Counted from the first letter of the stretch, positions 27,146 through 36,693 are shown. The stretch is DNA of 64,000 nucleotides from Candidatus Roslinia caecavium (GCA_904419955.1 CAJFTO010000014.1:1-64000); one strand, 5' to 3'. Numbers and translations: made by a program. The notes: generated by a model not told the origin, from the sequence alone.

Positions 27146-28286
27146 GAGATTATTTACTTCCGAATCGGTTACCGAAGGGCATCCGGATAAGATCTCGGAT
27201 TTGATCTCGGATGGGATACTCGACGCTATTTTGGCGGACGACCCAGAAGCGAGGGTCGCGTGCGAGGTCACCGTTACGACCGGTCTGATCTTGATCGTTG
27301 GAGAGATAACGACTAAGACGTATGTGGATATGAAGAAGATCGCCAGAGAGACGGTAAGGGAGATAGGCTACGACAGAGCTAAATACGGCTTCGACTGCGA
27401 TACCTGCGCCGTTTTGACCGCGATCGACGAGCAGTCGGGAGATATCGCGATGGGCGTAGACGAGGACGAGCACGGATTAGGCGCCGGCGATCAGGGGATG
27501 ATGTTCGGTTTTGCATGCGACGAGACCGAGGAATATATGCCGATGGCGATTATGACCGCGCATAAACTCGCTAAGCGTTTGGCGGACGTGAGAAAACAAG
27601 GGATACTTAAATACTTAAGACCCGACGGAAAATCGCAGGTTACGGTCGAGTACAACGAAGACGGTTCCGTTAAGAGGATCGACACCATCGTTGTATCGAC
27701 TCAGCATGACGAAAGCGTTACCCTTGAGACTTTGAAGAAGGACATAATAGAAAACGTCATAAAATATGTTGTAGACGACAAACTGATCGACGGCGATACG
27801 AAGTTTCTCATAAATCCGACCGGTAGGTTTGTAATAGGCGGACCTCAGGGCGACAGCGGACATACTGGACGCAAAATCATAGTCGATACATACGGCGGCT
27901 ACGCGAGCCACGGCGGCGGAGCGTTCTCGGGTAAGGACCCGACCAAGGTCGACAGAAGCGCGGCGTACGCGGCGAGATACGTAGCTAAAAACGTAGTTGC
28001 GGCGGGACTTGCTAAGGCGTGCGAGGTTCAGCTCGCGTACGCGATAGGCGTATCGGAGCCTGTGTCGCTCAGGGTAGATACGAGAGGGACCGGGGCGGTC
28101 AGCGAGGAAGAGATCATAGAAAAGATAAACAAAGTGTTCGATCTGACGCCGAGCGGAATAATCAATTCTTTGGATCTGAGGCGTCCTATTTACAAGCAGA
28201 CCGCGGCTTACGGACATTTTGGCAGAACCGACGTAGATCTGCCGTGGGAGCGGCTGGACAAGGTCGAAGCGCTTAAGAACGCTTAG
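27138..28286 (+). CDS. metK: S-adenosylmethionine synthetase
   Basis: Makes S-adenosylmethionine from methionine and ATP in the cytoplasm. Family signatures: [20 protein letters not shown] at the N-terminus (ATP/Mg2+ site), [16 protein letters not shown], the [20 protein letters not shown] loop, and [19 protein letters not shown] near the C-terminal third. At 382 residues it is close to the usual 390. The ATG lies inside the end of tmk (ATGTATAG overlap), and GGAG lies about 11 bases upstream within tmk. No SAM riboswitch precedes it, unlike many Firmicutes metK genes, consistent with expression from the tmk transcript. A terminator follows. Confidence 0.97.
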   Translation: MYRRLFTSESVTEGHPDKISDLISDGILDAILADDPEARVACEVTVTTGLILIVGEITTKTYVDMKKIARETVREIGYDRAKYGFDCDTCAVLTAIDEQSGDIAMGVDEDEHGLGAGDQGMMFGFACDETEEYMPMAIMTAHKLAKRLADVRKQGILKYLRPDGKSQVTVEYNEDGSVKRIDTIVVSTQHDESVTLETLKKDIIENVIKYVVDDKLIDGDTKFLINPTGRFVIGGPQGDSGHTGRKIIVDTYGGYASHGGGAFSGKDPTKVDRSAAYAARYVAKNVVAAGLAKACEVQLAYAIGVSEPVSLRVDTRGTGAVSEEEIIEKINKVFDLTPSGIINSLDLRRPIYKQTAAYGHFGRTDVDLPWERLDKVEALKNA

Positions 28287-28336
28287 GTTTATGCGTTTGA
28301 GACATGAAATATAAACCGGTGTTTAATTTAAAACCG

Positions 28337-28370
28337 CGAGCTTTGCCGAATTTGGCGAAGCTCGATTTTA
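28337..28370 (+). terminator. Intrinsic terminator of the tmk-metK operon
   Basis: Stem CGAGCTTTGCC / GGCGAAGCTCG (one T-G pair) followed by ATTTTAT. Confidence 0.8.
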
Positions 28371-28454
28371 TATCACGGCGGATATTCGCCTGAGCATCTA
28401 ATGAATATATGCGCGGCGCGATCTTGCGCCCGCGGATGGAAAGGCTGTGGAAAT

Positions 28455-30212
28455 ATGTCATACGACGGATTTGTTACGCATAGCGTGGTAGACGAACTAA
28501 AAAATACAATTTTAGGCGCAAGGATAGATAAGATACATCAGCCGGAGAGCGACGAGATACTGATATCGCTGAGAACGTTCGAGGGAAGTTTTAAGCTGCT
28601 GCTTTCGGCGAGCGCGTCGAACGCGAGAGTCCATTTTACCAATGTTTCGAGAGAGAATCCTATGATCGCGCCTATGTTTTGCATGCTTATGAGAAAACAT
28701 CTTGGGAGCGGGAAGATAATCGGCGTGGAGCAGATAGGTTTCGACCGCGTGATCAAAATAGACGTAGAGAGCCGAAACGAGCTGGGAGATCTTGAAGTAA
28801 AGTCGTTGATCGTCGAGATCATGGGCAGGCACAGCAATATAATTCTGACCGAGAGTTCCGGCAGGGTGATAGACAGTATAAAACGCGTCGATTTCACCGT
28901 GAGCGCAGTGCGTCAAATACTTCCGGGGATAACCTACGAGCTGCCGCCTAAGCAGGATAAGCTCGAACCTGACGAGTTCGACGTTTTAAGCTATCTGAAT
29001 ATGCTCGATAGACAGCCCGGCGAGACGCTTTTAGATAAGTTGTTACTCTCAACGATAACGGGTATGAGTCCGCTCATAGCGAGAGAGATAGCGTACGGAT
29101 TTAGCGGTCATACCAAAATAACTATCGGCGAGATCGACACGGCGAGATTTGCGGCGTATCTTGAAACTTTTTTAGGCGATATAGCGGATCATAAATATTC
29201 TCCGTGTATAGCTTTTGACAACGTGGAGAAAAAACCGCTTGCGTTTTCCTGCGTAAAACTAAAGCAATATGAATCGTCCGCCCACGTTAAATCTATCGGC
29301 TCGATAAGCGAAGCGGTGGATACGTTTTATGAGACCCGGGCGAGGCAGGAGAGGATGAAACAGCGGTCGGCCGCTATGATAAAGCTTGTACACAATAATA
29401 TAGAGCGCTGTCAGAAAAAACTTGCGCTGCACAGGGAAAACCTTAAAAAATCCCAGGACAGGGATAAGTATAAGATATACGGCGACCTGCTTACGGCGAA
29501 CCTATACCGTATCAAATACGGAATGGATGAGGTCGAGGTCGAAAACTACTACAGTCCGAATATGGAAAAAGTAAAAATAAAACTCAAAAACGATATATCT
29601 CCGTCCCAGAACGCACAGAGGTATTATAAAAGATACAATAAGGCTAAAGCGACCGAGACGCACGCAGTCGAGCAGATAAAGGAAGCCGAAGAGGAGCTCG
29701 AATATCTGGAGACTGTACTGAACAGTCTTGAGAAGGCTGAAACTCCGGCGGATCTGTCTGAAATCCGCGAAGAACTGGCAGAACAGGGATATATCCCAAA
29801 AAGCGGCGGCAAGCAGAAAAAGCGCAGGGTAAAATCCGCGCCCATGAAGTTTAGATCCAGCGACGGATACGAGATATTAGTCGGCAGGAACAATAAGCAG
29901 AACGACGAGTTGACCATCAGGATGGCGTATTCGACCGACATATGGCTGCATACCAAGAATATCCCGGGCTCGCATACGCTTATTAGGACGAACGGGACCG
30001 GCGAAGCGTCGGACGCCGCGATAACGGAAGCGGCTCAGCTCGCGGCTTATTACAGTAAGGCCGGAAATTCGAGTCACGTTCCTGTCGATTATACCCACGT
30101 AAAGAACGTGAAAAAGCCGAACGGCGCAAAGCCGGGCTTTGTTATATATGATAACTACTATACGATAACCGTCGATCCAAAGCCGATGGACGAGGTCGAA
30201 GCCGATAATTGA
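28455..30212 (+). CDS. rqcH: Ribosome quality control factor RqcH (NFACT family)
   Basis: RqcH binds obstructed large ribosomal subunits and recruits tRNA-Ala to add alanine tails that mark stalled peptides for degradation; older annotations call it fibronectin-binding protein. The NFACT-N domain opens with MSYDGFVTHSVVDELKNTILGARIDKIHQP and contains VHFTNVSRENP and IVEIMGRHSNIIL. A central coiled coil (about 280-440, rich in Lys/Glu) follows, then the NFACT-R (DUF814) domain with YEILVGRNNKQNDELTIRMA and DIWLHTKNIPGSHTLIR. ATG 28455 has AAAGG about 10 bases upstream; an ATG at 28401 would add an unrelated Cys/Arg-rich extension. Length 585 aa. Confidence 0.92.
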   Translation: MSYDGFVTHSVVDELKNTILGARIDKIHQPESDEILISLRTFEGSFKLLLSASASNARVHFTNVSRENPMIAPMFCMLMRKHLGSGKIIGVEQIGFDRVIKIDVESRNELGDLEVKSLIVEIMGRHSNIILTESSGRVIDSIKRVDFTVSAVRQILPGITYELPPKQDKLEPDEFDVLSYLNMLDRQPGETLLDKLLLSTITGMSPLIAREIAYGFSGHTKITIGEIDTARFAAYLETFLGDIADHKYSPCIAFDNVEKKPLAFSCVKLKQYESSAHVKSIGSISEAVDTFYETRARQERMKQRSAAMIKLVHNNIERCQKKLALHRENLKKSQDRDKYKIYGDLLTANLYRIKYGMDEVEVENYYSPNMEKVKIKLKNDISPSQNAQRYYKRYNKAKATETHAVEQIKEAEEELEYLETVLNSLEKAETPADLSEIREELAEQGYIPKSGGKQKKRRVKSAPMKFRSSDGYEILVGRNNKQNDELTIRMAYSTDIWLHTKNIPGSHTLIRTNGTGEASDAAITEAAQLAAYYSKAGNSSHVPVDYTHVKNVKKPNGAKPGFVIYDNYYTITVDPKPMDEVEADN

Positions 30213-30255
30213 TACGCGGGAATTATTATTATCCAGAGGCGAATTATGCGCAATT

Positions 30256-30290
30256 AAAAACTAAGCGCTTGAGGATTTCCAAGCGCTTAG
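30256..30290 (-). terminator. Intrinsic terminator of the first AraC gene
   Basis: 11-bp stem CTAAGCGCTTG / CAAGCGCTTAG (30261-30290) followed on the minus strand by TTTTTAATTG. Confidence 0.9.
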
Positions 30291-30299
30291 AAAGCCGCG

Positions 30300-31121
30300 T
30301 TACCACGGTGGAATATACGGATGTTTCTCTCTGTATTCGGTCGTGGATTCGCCGGTATATTTTTTAAACGTATTAACTAAATACTGTTTGTTTGAGAAAC
30401 CCGTCTTAAACGCGATCTCATTTAGATTCATGTTTGGATACTTGGTAAGCAGAAACTTAACCTTTTCTATACGCATTTGCACCAAAAACTTTACCGGAGA
30501 TATATTATAGTACTCTTTAAACAGGCGGCAAAGCTGGTTTGGCGTTACGTTGATTCGTTTCGCCATATCGCCGAGAGTGATCGGCTGATTATAGTAAAGC
30601 GTTATAAAATCTATGACCGGCGCCAAGACGCCCGTTTCTATACTATTTTTATTCTCTATTTCTATTCCGACGTATTCCCACAGCTTAAGAAGCAAATTGT
30701 AAAACATTCCCGAACTTCTTGTCAGGCTGTAAGGCGTATTGCTCCAAAATGCGTTAAAAATCATATCGAAGGAATATTTCAATTCGTCGTAATACTGCAT
30801 CAAGTTTTTAAAAACTACGGTGGGTTTATTAAAACCTAAATACGTAAGCAGGTCTTTCACGCATTTTCCCGAAAAAACAATAAATGAAACCTCCCACTTA
30901 ACGTTTTCGGCCGGATAATACTTATGCGGCGTGTCAGGGGCGAAATAGAACAGATCCCCTTTTTCTATCGTGTGGCAAGTATTGTTTTCGTCTACAAAAT
31001 ACCCTTTCCCTTCAGCGCACAATGCGATCTGATGATTACCGTATCCGTTTGGACGACTTATCCACTGTTGTTCGTGCGCTCGGACGCTTAAAATATATAT
31101 TGGCAGCATTACCGGACTCAT
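30300..31121 (-). CDS. AraC-family transcriptional regulator (GH43 locus)
   Basis: A 273-residue cytoplasmic regulator. The N-terminal half is a cupin-type sensing domain (HQIALCAEGKGYFVDENNTCHTIEKGDLFYFAPDTPHKYYP). The C-terminal 100 residues hold two helix-turn-helix motifs of the AraC/XylS type: PITLGDMAKRINVTPNQLCRLFKEYYNISPVKFL and NLNEIAFKTGFSNKQYLVNTFKKYTGESTTEYR. It is divergent from the large GH43 gene, with a 246-base shared regulatory region, so that gene is the likely target, with a sugar released from its substrate as the likely inducer. AGGGGAG precedes the ATG; a dedicated terminator follows. Confidence 0.92.
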   Translation of the reverse strand: MSPVMLPIYILSVRAHEQQWISRPNGYGNHQIALCAEGKGYFVDENNTCHTIEKGDLFYFAPDTPHKYYPAENVKWEVSFIVFSGKCVKDLLTYLGFNKPTVVFKNLMQYYDELKYSFDMIFNAFWSNTPYSLTRSSGMFYNLLLKLWEYVGIEIENKNSIETGVLAPVIDFITLYYNQPITLGDMAKRINVTPNQLCRLFKEYYNISPVKFLVQMRIEKVKFLLTKYPNMNLNEIAFKTGFSNKQYLVNTFKKYTGESTTEYREKHPYIPPW

Positions 31122-31367
31122 AGAGAGCGCTCCCCTCGTTTTATATACAAACTCTTTATTTTTTCATAATTAATTATATCATAAAATATAGGTTAGTCAA
31201 ATAAAATCCGTGAAATATTATAACGGTATATCAATATATTGCAATTCACACAGGAAAATAAATGTGTTATTATTCTAATAGAGTTAGGAATAATGTATAA
31301 TTTATTGTGCTAACATAATTTAAAATTTGTAAAAATAAAACACACATATATAAAAGAGGTAATAATC

Positions 31368-34300
31368 ATGAGAAGAAAAATTTCATTATCAACAATGGCG
31401 CTGTTTTTGTTTGCGATGCTGTTTTCGTTTTTCGGAGCGTCGGCGACTGAAAGCGGGGCGACGACCTTGACTCCGACGGCGGCGTTTTACGTAAGCGGTT
31501 GGTCCGGCGACGTCGATAAAAATATGAGCGGAAACGATTATATTATGGTATCGACTTCGTCTAACGATCCTAAAAAGGCGTACATAGAATTCGAGATCCC
31601 GGCTCAGACCGTCGGATTTGATTCGGCGACGCTTACGCTTTTCCATCGGGAGGCGTCGAACAGCTCGCTTAAGACCGGAGTAGGTTATGAATTCAGGCTG
31701 TGCGAAACGAATGGATACGATGTTGATACAATAACTTGGAATAACGCGTCCAGGAGTATTACCGCGCTTAGCGACATTATCGGCTCGGGCGTTGTTTCGG
31801 ATGAAGACGTAGCGAGCGGGAGTATTACTATAGAGCTTGCGCCAGAAGTATTTACGAACAATACCGAGTCGGCAAAGACCGTCTTGATAGAGATGTCGGC
31901 TCAGGGGAAAATGACGCGCACTTTCTGGACAAAGACTCCGCAATTGGTTTTGGGTACTTCCGGCGACGCGCCGTCAGAGCCGTCAGAGCCGACCTCCGAT
32001 CCGTCGGGTACCGGGAAGATCGACATGGCGGGACTGATCGAGAGCGGAGCCGTCAAGCTGATTGACGGAAACGATACGAGAGACGAGAGCGAGACCTTGA
32101 AGCAGACGATGTATCTGTTTGACGACGATCCGGCTACAAATTCGGATTTTCGCTATAGTAATAACGGGGCGACAAGCAACAGTAACGGCTCGGTGATATT
32201 CGATTTTGGCGCCGAGTATGCGGTAAAACTGTCGCAAGTCAGGGTCATGGCAAGACAGGATCGATACTATACAAGAGCCGAAGGAATAAGACTCCAGGGA
32301 ACCAACGTCCTGCCTGCGGATTCGATATCGCCCGACGGCTGGAGCGGAAAGGATATTACCACGGCGTTTGTCAGAGACGACAATTATGAGGGCGTATGGC
32401 AGGAGCTGAGCGTTACCGACGATACGGCTTATAGGTATATACGTTTTGCCAACGATACAAGAGACTGGTACGGAAACGCGGCCGGACTCGAATTGTACGG
32501 CGAGATCGTGACTGTGGATCTGGATACGTATAATATTACATATCCGGAGGTAGAGGGCGGAGTTATAACAGGATCCTCAGAAGTAAAAGAAACATTGGAA
32601 GTTGCGTTAGACGTTAAGGCAGAGCCTGAATACAAATTGAAGGACGGCAGTCTGAAATATATCTATAACGGAAAGGAATACGAAATAGTTGATAATACTT
32701 TCGTTATGCCGTCCGGGGACGTTACGATAACGGCGGAGTTTGAGAAGATCGCGTCGGACGATGAAGGATTTATCAGGCTGAATCGCGATATGTTCTCGGT
32801 GTCGGCGAACTCGTCAAACAGCGGACATCCGGCGAGTTACGCGATCGACGGAGATTTGAACACGCTCTGGCACAGCGATTGGACGGGCGGCCGACCGGAT
32901 AACTTCTCCAAAGACGGAGCGATAGACGGCGAGAAGCCGCCGTATATGTTGACTATCGACTTAGGGAAAGTAGTCGACGGGGTTTCAAGGTTTGTATATA
33001 CGCCGAGGATATATAGCTCTTCCAACGTTTCGACTATGAACGGAATAGTAACCGAATATGAGATATATGTTTCTCAAGACAATATAAATTGGACCGAGGC
33101 GGCGAGAGGCGAATGGCTGTACGACGAAAACGCGCCCGATTCCGCCGAGAGATACGCGTCTTTCGACCCGGTATCCGCGCGGTACGTTAGACTTGCGGCG
33201 AGAGATTGTCTGCACAGTACCGGCGGTTACGCTGCGAGCGCGGCTGAAGTTAATATAGAGAAGTCTGAAAAGGATAAGGTCGTGGATAAAACTAAACTTG
33301 ACTCTATTGATTTGACTATAATTGAGGATCAGTCGTTTAGAAGTTATATCGAGCGGAAGCTCTCGGAGTACAGAGGCGACGAGTTGGTAACGGCGGAGGC
33401 TATAGACGAGCTTTGCAATCTCGCTTCGTATTATACTCAGAGTATCGATTGGATAGACAGGGATCTGAATCCTAACTTTATAAGACGGCTAAACGAGAGC
33501 GTTGTAGAAAATGAATTTTCCAATACGGCGCTATATAGATATCTAAACGAAATATCCGGTTTTAACGCGCTCGGGAAAGACCTGGACGAGAATATCATAA
33601 GAGATATGGGACCCGAGTATACAATGAGCGAGGAGGAGAAGGAACAGCCGCTGATAGAGAGAATGAACAGCGCCATAGAGAGCGCGAAGGCGAGGATAGA
33701 CGCGAATCCAACCGAGGATTATACTATGCTTAAGGAGCTTATCTCATATATGACGGCGGGCGACGATCCCAAGTATACCGATCTTAGTCACGAGTACGGT
33801 TCGGACGCGGACACCTGCGAGTATATCGTTACGAATATCAACTTCACGCTTGATAATCTTGAAGAAATGGATGCGGGCGGACTCAGCGCCGTTCATGATA
33901 CGTATTCGTCCGGAGACGTATGGCTGGATAAGTACGGCTCGAAGATTTCAGCCGGAGGCGGATCCATAATCAAGGTCGGCGACACGTATTATTGGTACGG
34001 CGAGGATAACAAGATAGCGTATTCGCTGCGCACGGGCGTGAGCTGTTATTCGTCAAAGGACTTAAAGACTTGGACGTACGAGGGGCTTGCGTTTAACGCG
34101 TTCGACCGCGAGACCAACTCTGATTTTACCGACGAATTCTTAACGGATCATATAGTTGGGACCCAGGGAAGGATAGAACGCCCGAAAGTAATATACAACG
34201 AAAAGACCGGGAAATACGTAATGTGGATGCATCTTGAGAAGGACGGCGTATATACGCTGTCGATGGCGGGAGTCGCCGTAGCCGACAGCCCGACGGGTCC

Positions 34301-35594
34301 TTTTGAATGGAAGTGGTACGGCTGTCCGGTACTCGATCCGTATGTTACGTATAACGAAAAGATATTCCAGACGTTTAGGGATATGAACCTGTTTGTCGAC
34401 GACGACGGAGAAGCCTATGTTATCTATGCGTCGGAAGGAAATCAGGTCACGTACGCGGTTCGATTAAACGACGAGTATACATGGATCGATACCGAAGGTT
34501 TAAATACCGCCGATCCCGACGAGATCGATTACAACGAACTTGGCATGTACGCTACCGGAACGCTGTACGACTATAACTCGGACGGAACCGGATACGTGGA
34601 TACGACTGAAAACAGCTATTTAACGGCGAGCTCGAGCGGGACGGGAGAGGCGTACGAACCGACGGAGGAGGATCTTAAGACGCTGATATACTTTGACACT
34701 ACCCAGGCGGGGCCGAACGGTTTCAACGAGACCGTTTCGAATAAGAACTATCGTCTGCCGTCTTATACCAGGTATCAGCTTGCGAGCGGCGAAGCGATAG
34801 CGTCGTCAATAAAGAATAACAGAACCGTAACCGGCGACGGTCTTACGCGTATACCTACGCATCCGGACAATGGAAGATGGGCGAAGATAGGTCAGTACTC
34901 GGATATATGTTCCACGCAGCTCGAGGCGCCCGCGCTTATCAAAGCGGACGGCGTATACTACATGATCTGCTCGGGCATAAGCGGATGGAAGGCGAACGCG
35001 GGTAAATCTTTAAAGACGGGCGATCTGCTCGGAAGATGGACTGACTGCGGAAATCCGTTTACGGGAAACGGACCGGAGACGATTGATCCCGAATGGACCG
35101 AGGGTTGGGATGCAAGCGCAAAATACAGTTTTAATTCGCAGAGTACCTGTATCTTCTCTGTGCAGAACGAGGAAGGAGAGGCGAGTTATTACTACATGGG
35201 CGATAGGTGGAAGAACTCGGATTACTGGGACGACGGACATCTTGGAGTGAAAAAGTCCACCTACGTCTGGCTGCCGATCGTATTCGAGCGCGATACTACG
35301 GATGCAAGCCCGAATTTAAAAGTGTACTGGACGGACTCGTTCTCATTTCCGGAGATCGACGTTCAGTTTAGCGACGAAATTATTTCGTTCGATCCAAACG
35401 GTATAAAAGTCAGCGTATCCGAACCCGGTCGGACGCTATACGTCGCCGATTATGACGAGAATGGTATATTGAGAAATATAGCTATAGAAACCCCGGAGTT
35501 TGCCGGAGAATATACGTATCAGGATTTCGGTTTCGAAGCCGATAAAGCTTTCCTTTGGACGAACGATATGCTCCCGCTCGACTATGCCGAGTAG
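31368..35594 (+). CDS. Giant secreted GH43 family enzyme, exo-beta-1,3-galactanase-like
   Basis: A 1,408-residue exported multidomain hydrolase. A signal peptide (1-27) is followed by a DNRLRE-type beta domain (about 30-203), an F5/8C-like domain (about 220-385) and an InlB-like repeat (about 390-465). A second F5/8C (CBM32-type) domain comes next (about 466-640, PASYAIDGDLNTLWHSDW), then a helical spacer (645-840), the GH43 five-bladed propeller (about 842-1325) and an 80-residue C-terminal module with KAFLWTNDMLPL. The catalytic part shows SAGGGSIIKVGDTYYWYGED, RIERPKVIYNEKTGKYVMWMH (its Glu is the likely acid) and FRDMNLFVDDDGEAYVIYASE, closest to the GH43 subfamilies acting on beta-1,3-galactan. 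Exact specificity is inferred. It is divergent from an AraC regulator. No SLH or sortase signal, so its anchoring is unclear. Confidence 0.85.
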   Translation: MRRKISLSTMALFLFAMLFSFFGASATESGATTLTPTAAFYVSGWSGDVDKNMSGNDYIMVSTSSNDPKKAYIEFEIPAQTVGFDSATLTLFHREASNSSLKTGVGYEFRLCETNGYDVDTITWNNASRSITALSDIIGSGVVSDEDVASGSITIELAPEVFTNNTESAKTVLIEMSAQGKMTRTFWTKTPQLVLGTSGDAPSEPSEPTSDPSGTGKIDMAGLIESGAVKLIDGNDTRDESETLKQTMYLFDDDPATNSDFRYSNNGATSNSNGSVIFDFGAEYAVKLSQVRVMARQDRYYTRAEGIRLQGTNVLPADSISPDGWSGKDITTAFVRDDNYEGVWQELSVTDDTAYRYIRFANDTRDWYGNAAGLELYGEIVTVDLDTYNITYPEVEGGVITGSSEVKETLEVALDVKAEPEYKLKDGSLKYIYNGKEYEIVDNTFVMPSGDVTITAEFEKIASDDEGFIRLNRDMFSVSANSSNSGHPASYAIDGDLNTLWHSDWTGGRPDNFSKDGAIDGEKPPYMLTIDLGKVVDGVSRFVYTPRIYSSSNVSTMNGIVTEYEIYVSQDNINWTEAARGEWLYDENAPDSAERYASFDPVSARYVRLAARDCLHSTGGYAASAAEVNIEKSEKDKVVDKTKLDSIDLTIIEDQSFRSYIERKLSEYRGDELVTAEAIDELCNLASYYTQSIDWIDRDLNPNFIRRLNESVVENEFSNTALYRYLNEISGFNALGKDLDENIIRDMGPEYTMSEEEKEQPLIERMNSAIESAKARIDANPTEDYTMLKELISYMTAGDDPKYTDLSHEYGSDADTCEYIVTNINFTLDNLEEMDAGGLSAVHDTYSSGDVWLDKYGSKISAGGGSIIKVGDTYYWYGEDNKIAYSLRTGVSCYSSKDLKTWTYEGLAFNAFDRETNSDFTDEFLTDHIVGTQGRIERPKVIYNEKTGKYVMWMHLEKDGVYTLSMAGVAVADSPTGPFEWKWYGCPVLDPYVTYNEKIFQTFRDMNLFVDDDGEAYVIYASEGNQVTYAVRLNDEYTWIDTEGLNTADPDEIDYNELGMYATGTLYDYNSDGTGYVDTTENSYLTASSSGTGEAYEPTEEDLKTLIYFDTTQAGPNGFNETVSNKNYRLPSYTRYQLASGEAIASSIKNNRTVTGDGLTRIPTHPDNGRWAKIGQYSDICSTQLEAPALIKADGVYYMICSGISGWKANAGKSLKTGDLLGRWTDCGNPFTGNGPETIDPEWTEGWDASAKYSFNSQSTCIFSVQNEEGEASYYYMGDRWKNSDYWDDGHLGVKKSTYVWLPIVFERDTTDASPNLKVYWTDSFSFPEIDVQFSDEIISFDPNGIKVSVSEPGRTLYVADYDENGILRNIAIETPEFAGEYTYQDFGFEADKAFLWTNDMLPLDYAE

Positions 35595-35676
35595 TTCGTG
35601 CAAAAGAGAGAGAATCAAACGCATATACGTAGAAGGCTTGCCGCGAATAGTTTCGCTCTAACTCGAATACTTTGCC

Positions 35677-35761
35677 CTCGTATTTAATCGCGTATTTAAC
35701 CGCACATTTAACCGCACATTTAATCGCACATTTAATCGCGCGTTTTACGCACGCATTTTAC
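35677..35761 (+). repeat. 12-bp tandem repeat array (five good units, two decayed)
   Basis: Consecutive units of CGC-RY-ATTTAAY: one at 35677 (CTCGTATTTAAT), then 35689, 35701, 35713 and 35725 (CGCACATTTAAC or -AAT), followed by diverged copies to 35761 ending GCGTTTTAC or CATTTTAC. The array lies in the 330-base gap between the GH43 gene and the SCP2-type gene, directly before a bidirectional terminator. It is not a CRISPR: units are too short and abut. Purpose unknown. Confidence 0.75.
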
Positions 35762-35807
35762 ACAACGCGCGTTGATATTGATTGTGAAGCGGTATCGAGC
35801 GCAATAG

Positions 35808-35856
35808 AAAAACCCCTTTTGAAAGCGTAAACGATCGCTGTTCTTAAGGGGTTTTA
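35808..35856. terminator. Bidirectional terminator between convergent genes
   Basis: Stem AAAACCCCTT / AAGGGGTTTT with an inner AGCG/CGCT pairing. A-runs and T-runs on both sides let it serve the GH43 gene (plus) and the SCP2-type gene (minus). Confidence 0.8.
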
Positions 35857-35924
35857 TTGTAGCGCTAAAATGATTTTGGCGCAAAAGAACGATAAATGTT
35901 ATAGGATATTGTCGTTTCAATATC

Positions 35925-36464
35925 TTATTTAGTAGTTTTTTTAGTAGTCTTTGTCTTTGCGGTTGAAGTCGAAGTCGTCTTCTTTGCCGCAGTAGTTTTC
36001 GCAGCCGCGCTTTTAGCCGTTGAAGTCGTTTTTGCAGCGCCCGTCTTAGCCTTTGCGGCAGTTGCTGGTTTTGCAGCGGACTTAGCGGCGGTTTTTGCAG
36101 CCGGTTTAGCCGCGGTATCGGTTTCGGTTTCCGATGTTTCAGCTTTCTTAGCGATACCGGAGAGAGCCGTGAGAGCCGCAACGTCGCCTTCCGCCGATAT
36201 AACGCCTTTTTCTACGGCGTTGACGGGATTGAGTCTGCCTGTTAAGATCTTTGTGAGGTCGCCGTATTTTAGAGTAACGGCCGCGGTGTTATCCTTGTAA
36301 TCGTATCCGGCAACATCCAACGCGCCGTTTTTATTAGCGATGTACATTATACCGCTGCAATCTTTGTTTGTGAATTCGATTTGAAAAGCAACCTCGCCCA
36401 TCTTACTCGTATCGGCGTTTTCCAACAGAGCTTGAATTTTTTCAACTGCCTGTTCAAATGTCAT
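35925..36464 (-). CDS. SCP2-like domain protein with histone-H1-like basic tail
   Basis: A 179-residue protein in two parts. Residues 1-100 resemble the SCP2 (sterol carrier/lipid-binding) fold: MTFEQAVEKIQALLENADTS, then VAFQIEFTNKDCSGIMYIANKNGALDVAGYDYKDNTAAVTLKYGDL and an LTGRLNPVNAVEKGVISAEGD stretch. Residues about 105-179 are almost only Ala, Lys and Thr (AAKPAAKTAAKSAAKPATAAK..., ending TKTTKKTTK), like bacterial histone-H1-like tails that bind DNA or polyanions. No signal peptide, so cytoplasmic. AGGTGAG precedes ATG 36464; an upstream start at 36473 would overlap it. A consensus promoter lies about 200 bases upstream. SCP2 with such a tail is unusual; a role bridging lipid or membrane and nucleic acid is only a guess. 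Confidence 0.72.
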   Translation of the reverse strand: MTFEQAVEKIQALLENADTSKMGEVAFQIEFTNKDCSGIMYIANKNGALDVAGYDYKDNTAAVTLKYGDLTKILTGRLNPVNAVEKGVISAEGDVAALTALSGIAKKAETSETETDTAAKPAAKTAAKSAAKPATAAKAKTGAAKTTSTAKSAAAKTTAAKKTTSTSTAKTKTTKKTTK

Positions 36465-36664
36465 TTTTCTCACCTATCCTTTGTAAATTTTGATATTTTA
36501 AAATTAATAATTATTTTTGTATAACACCGACTATTAAAAACTATTAAAAAAACAATATCGATTAATATTGAACACAACCCTTGAACGTAATATTTTGCGA
36601 ACTAACAGTCTTTAAAAGTCTGAATTTCTATCTGCCTTAACTATGCTGTGAAATAACAATTACA

Positions 36665-36693
36665 AGTATACAATAACTTTTTTTGCGTGTCAA
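36665..36693 (-). promoter_or_regulatory. Promoter of the SCP2/basic-tail gene
   Basis: On the minus strand: TTGACA (36693-36688), 17-base spacer, TATACT (36670-36665). It implies an untranslated leader of about 190 bases before ATG 36464. The rest of the 470-base gap (36465-36934) is AT-rich, with no gene and no clear feoB terminator. Confidence 0.75.

Noticed and set aside
35732-36181. Minus-strand frame of 149 codons rich in Arg/Leu/Gln
   Set aside because: It is the alternate frame of the Ala/Lys-rich tail of the SCP2-type gene and continues into the 12-bp repeats. The SCP2 frame has the ribosome binding site and a domain.
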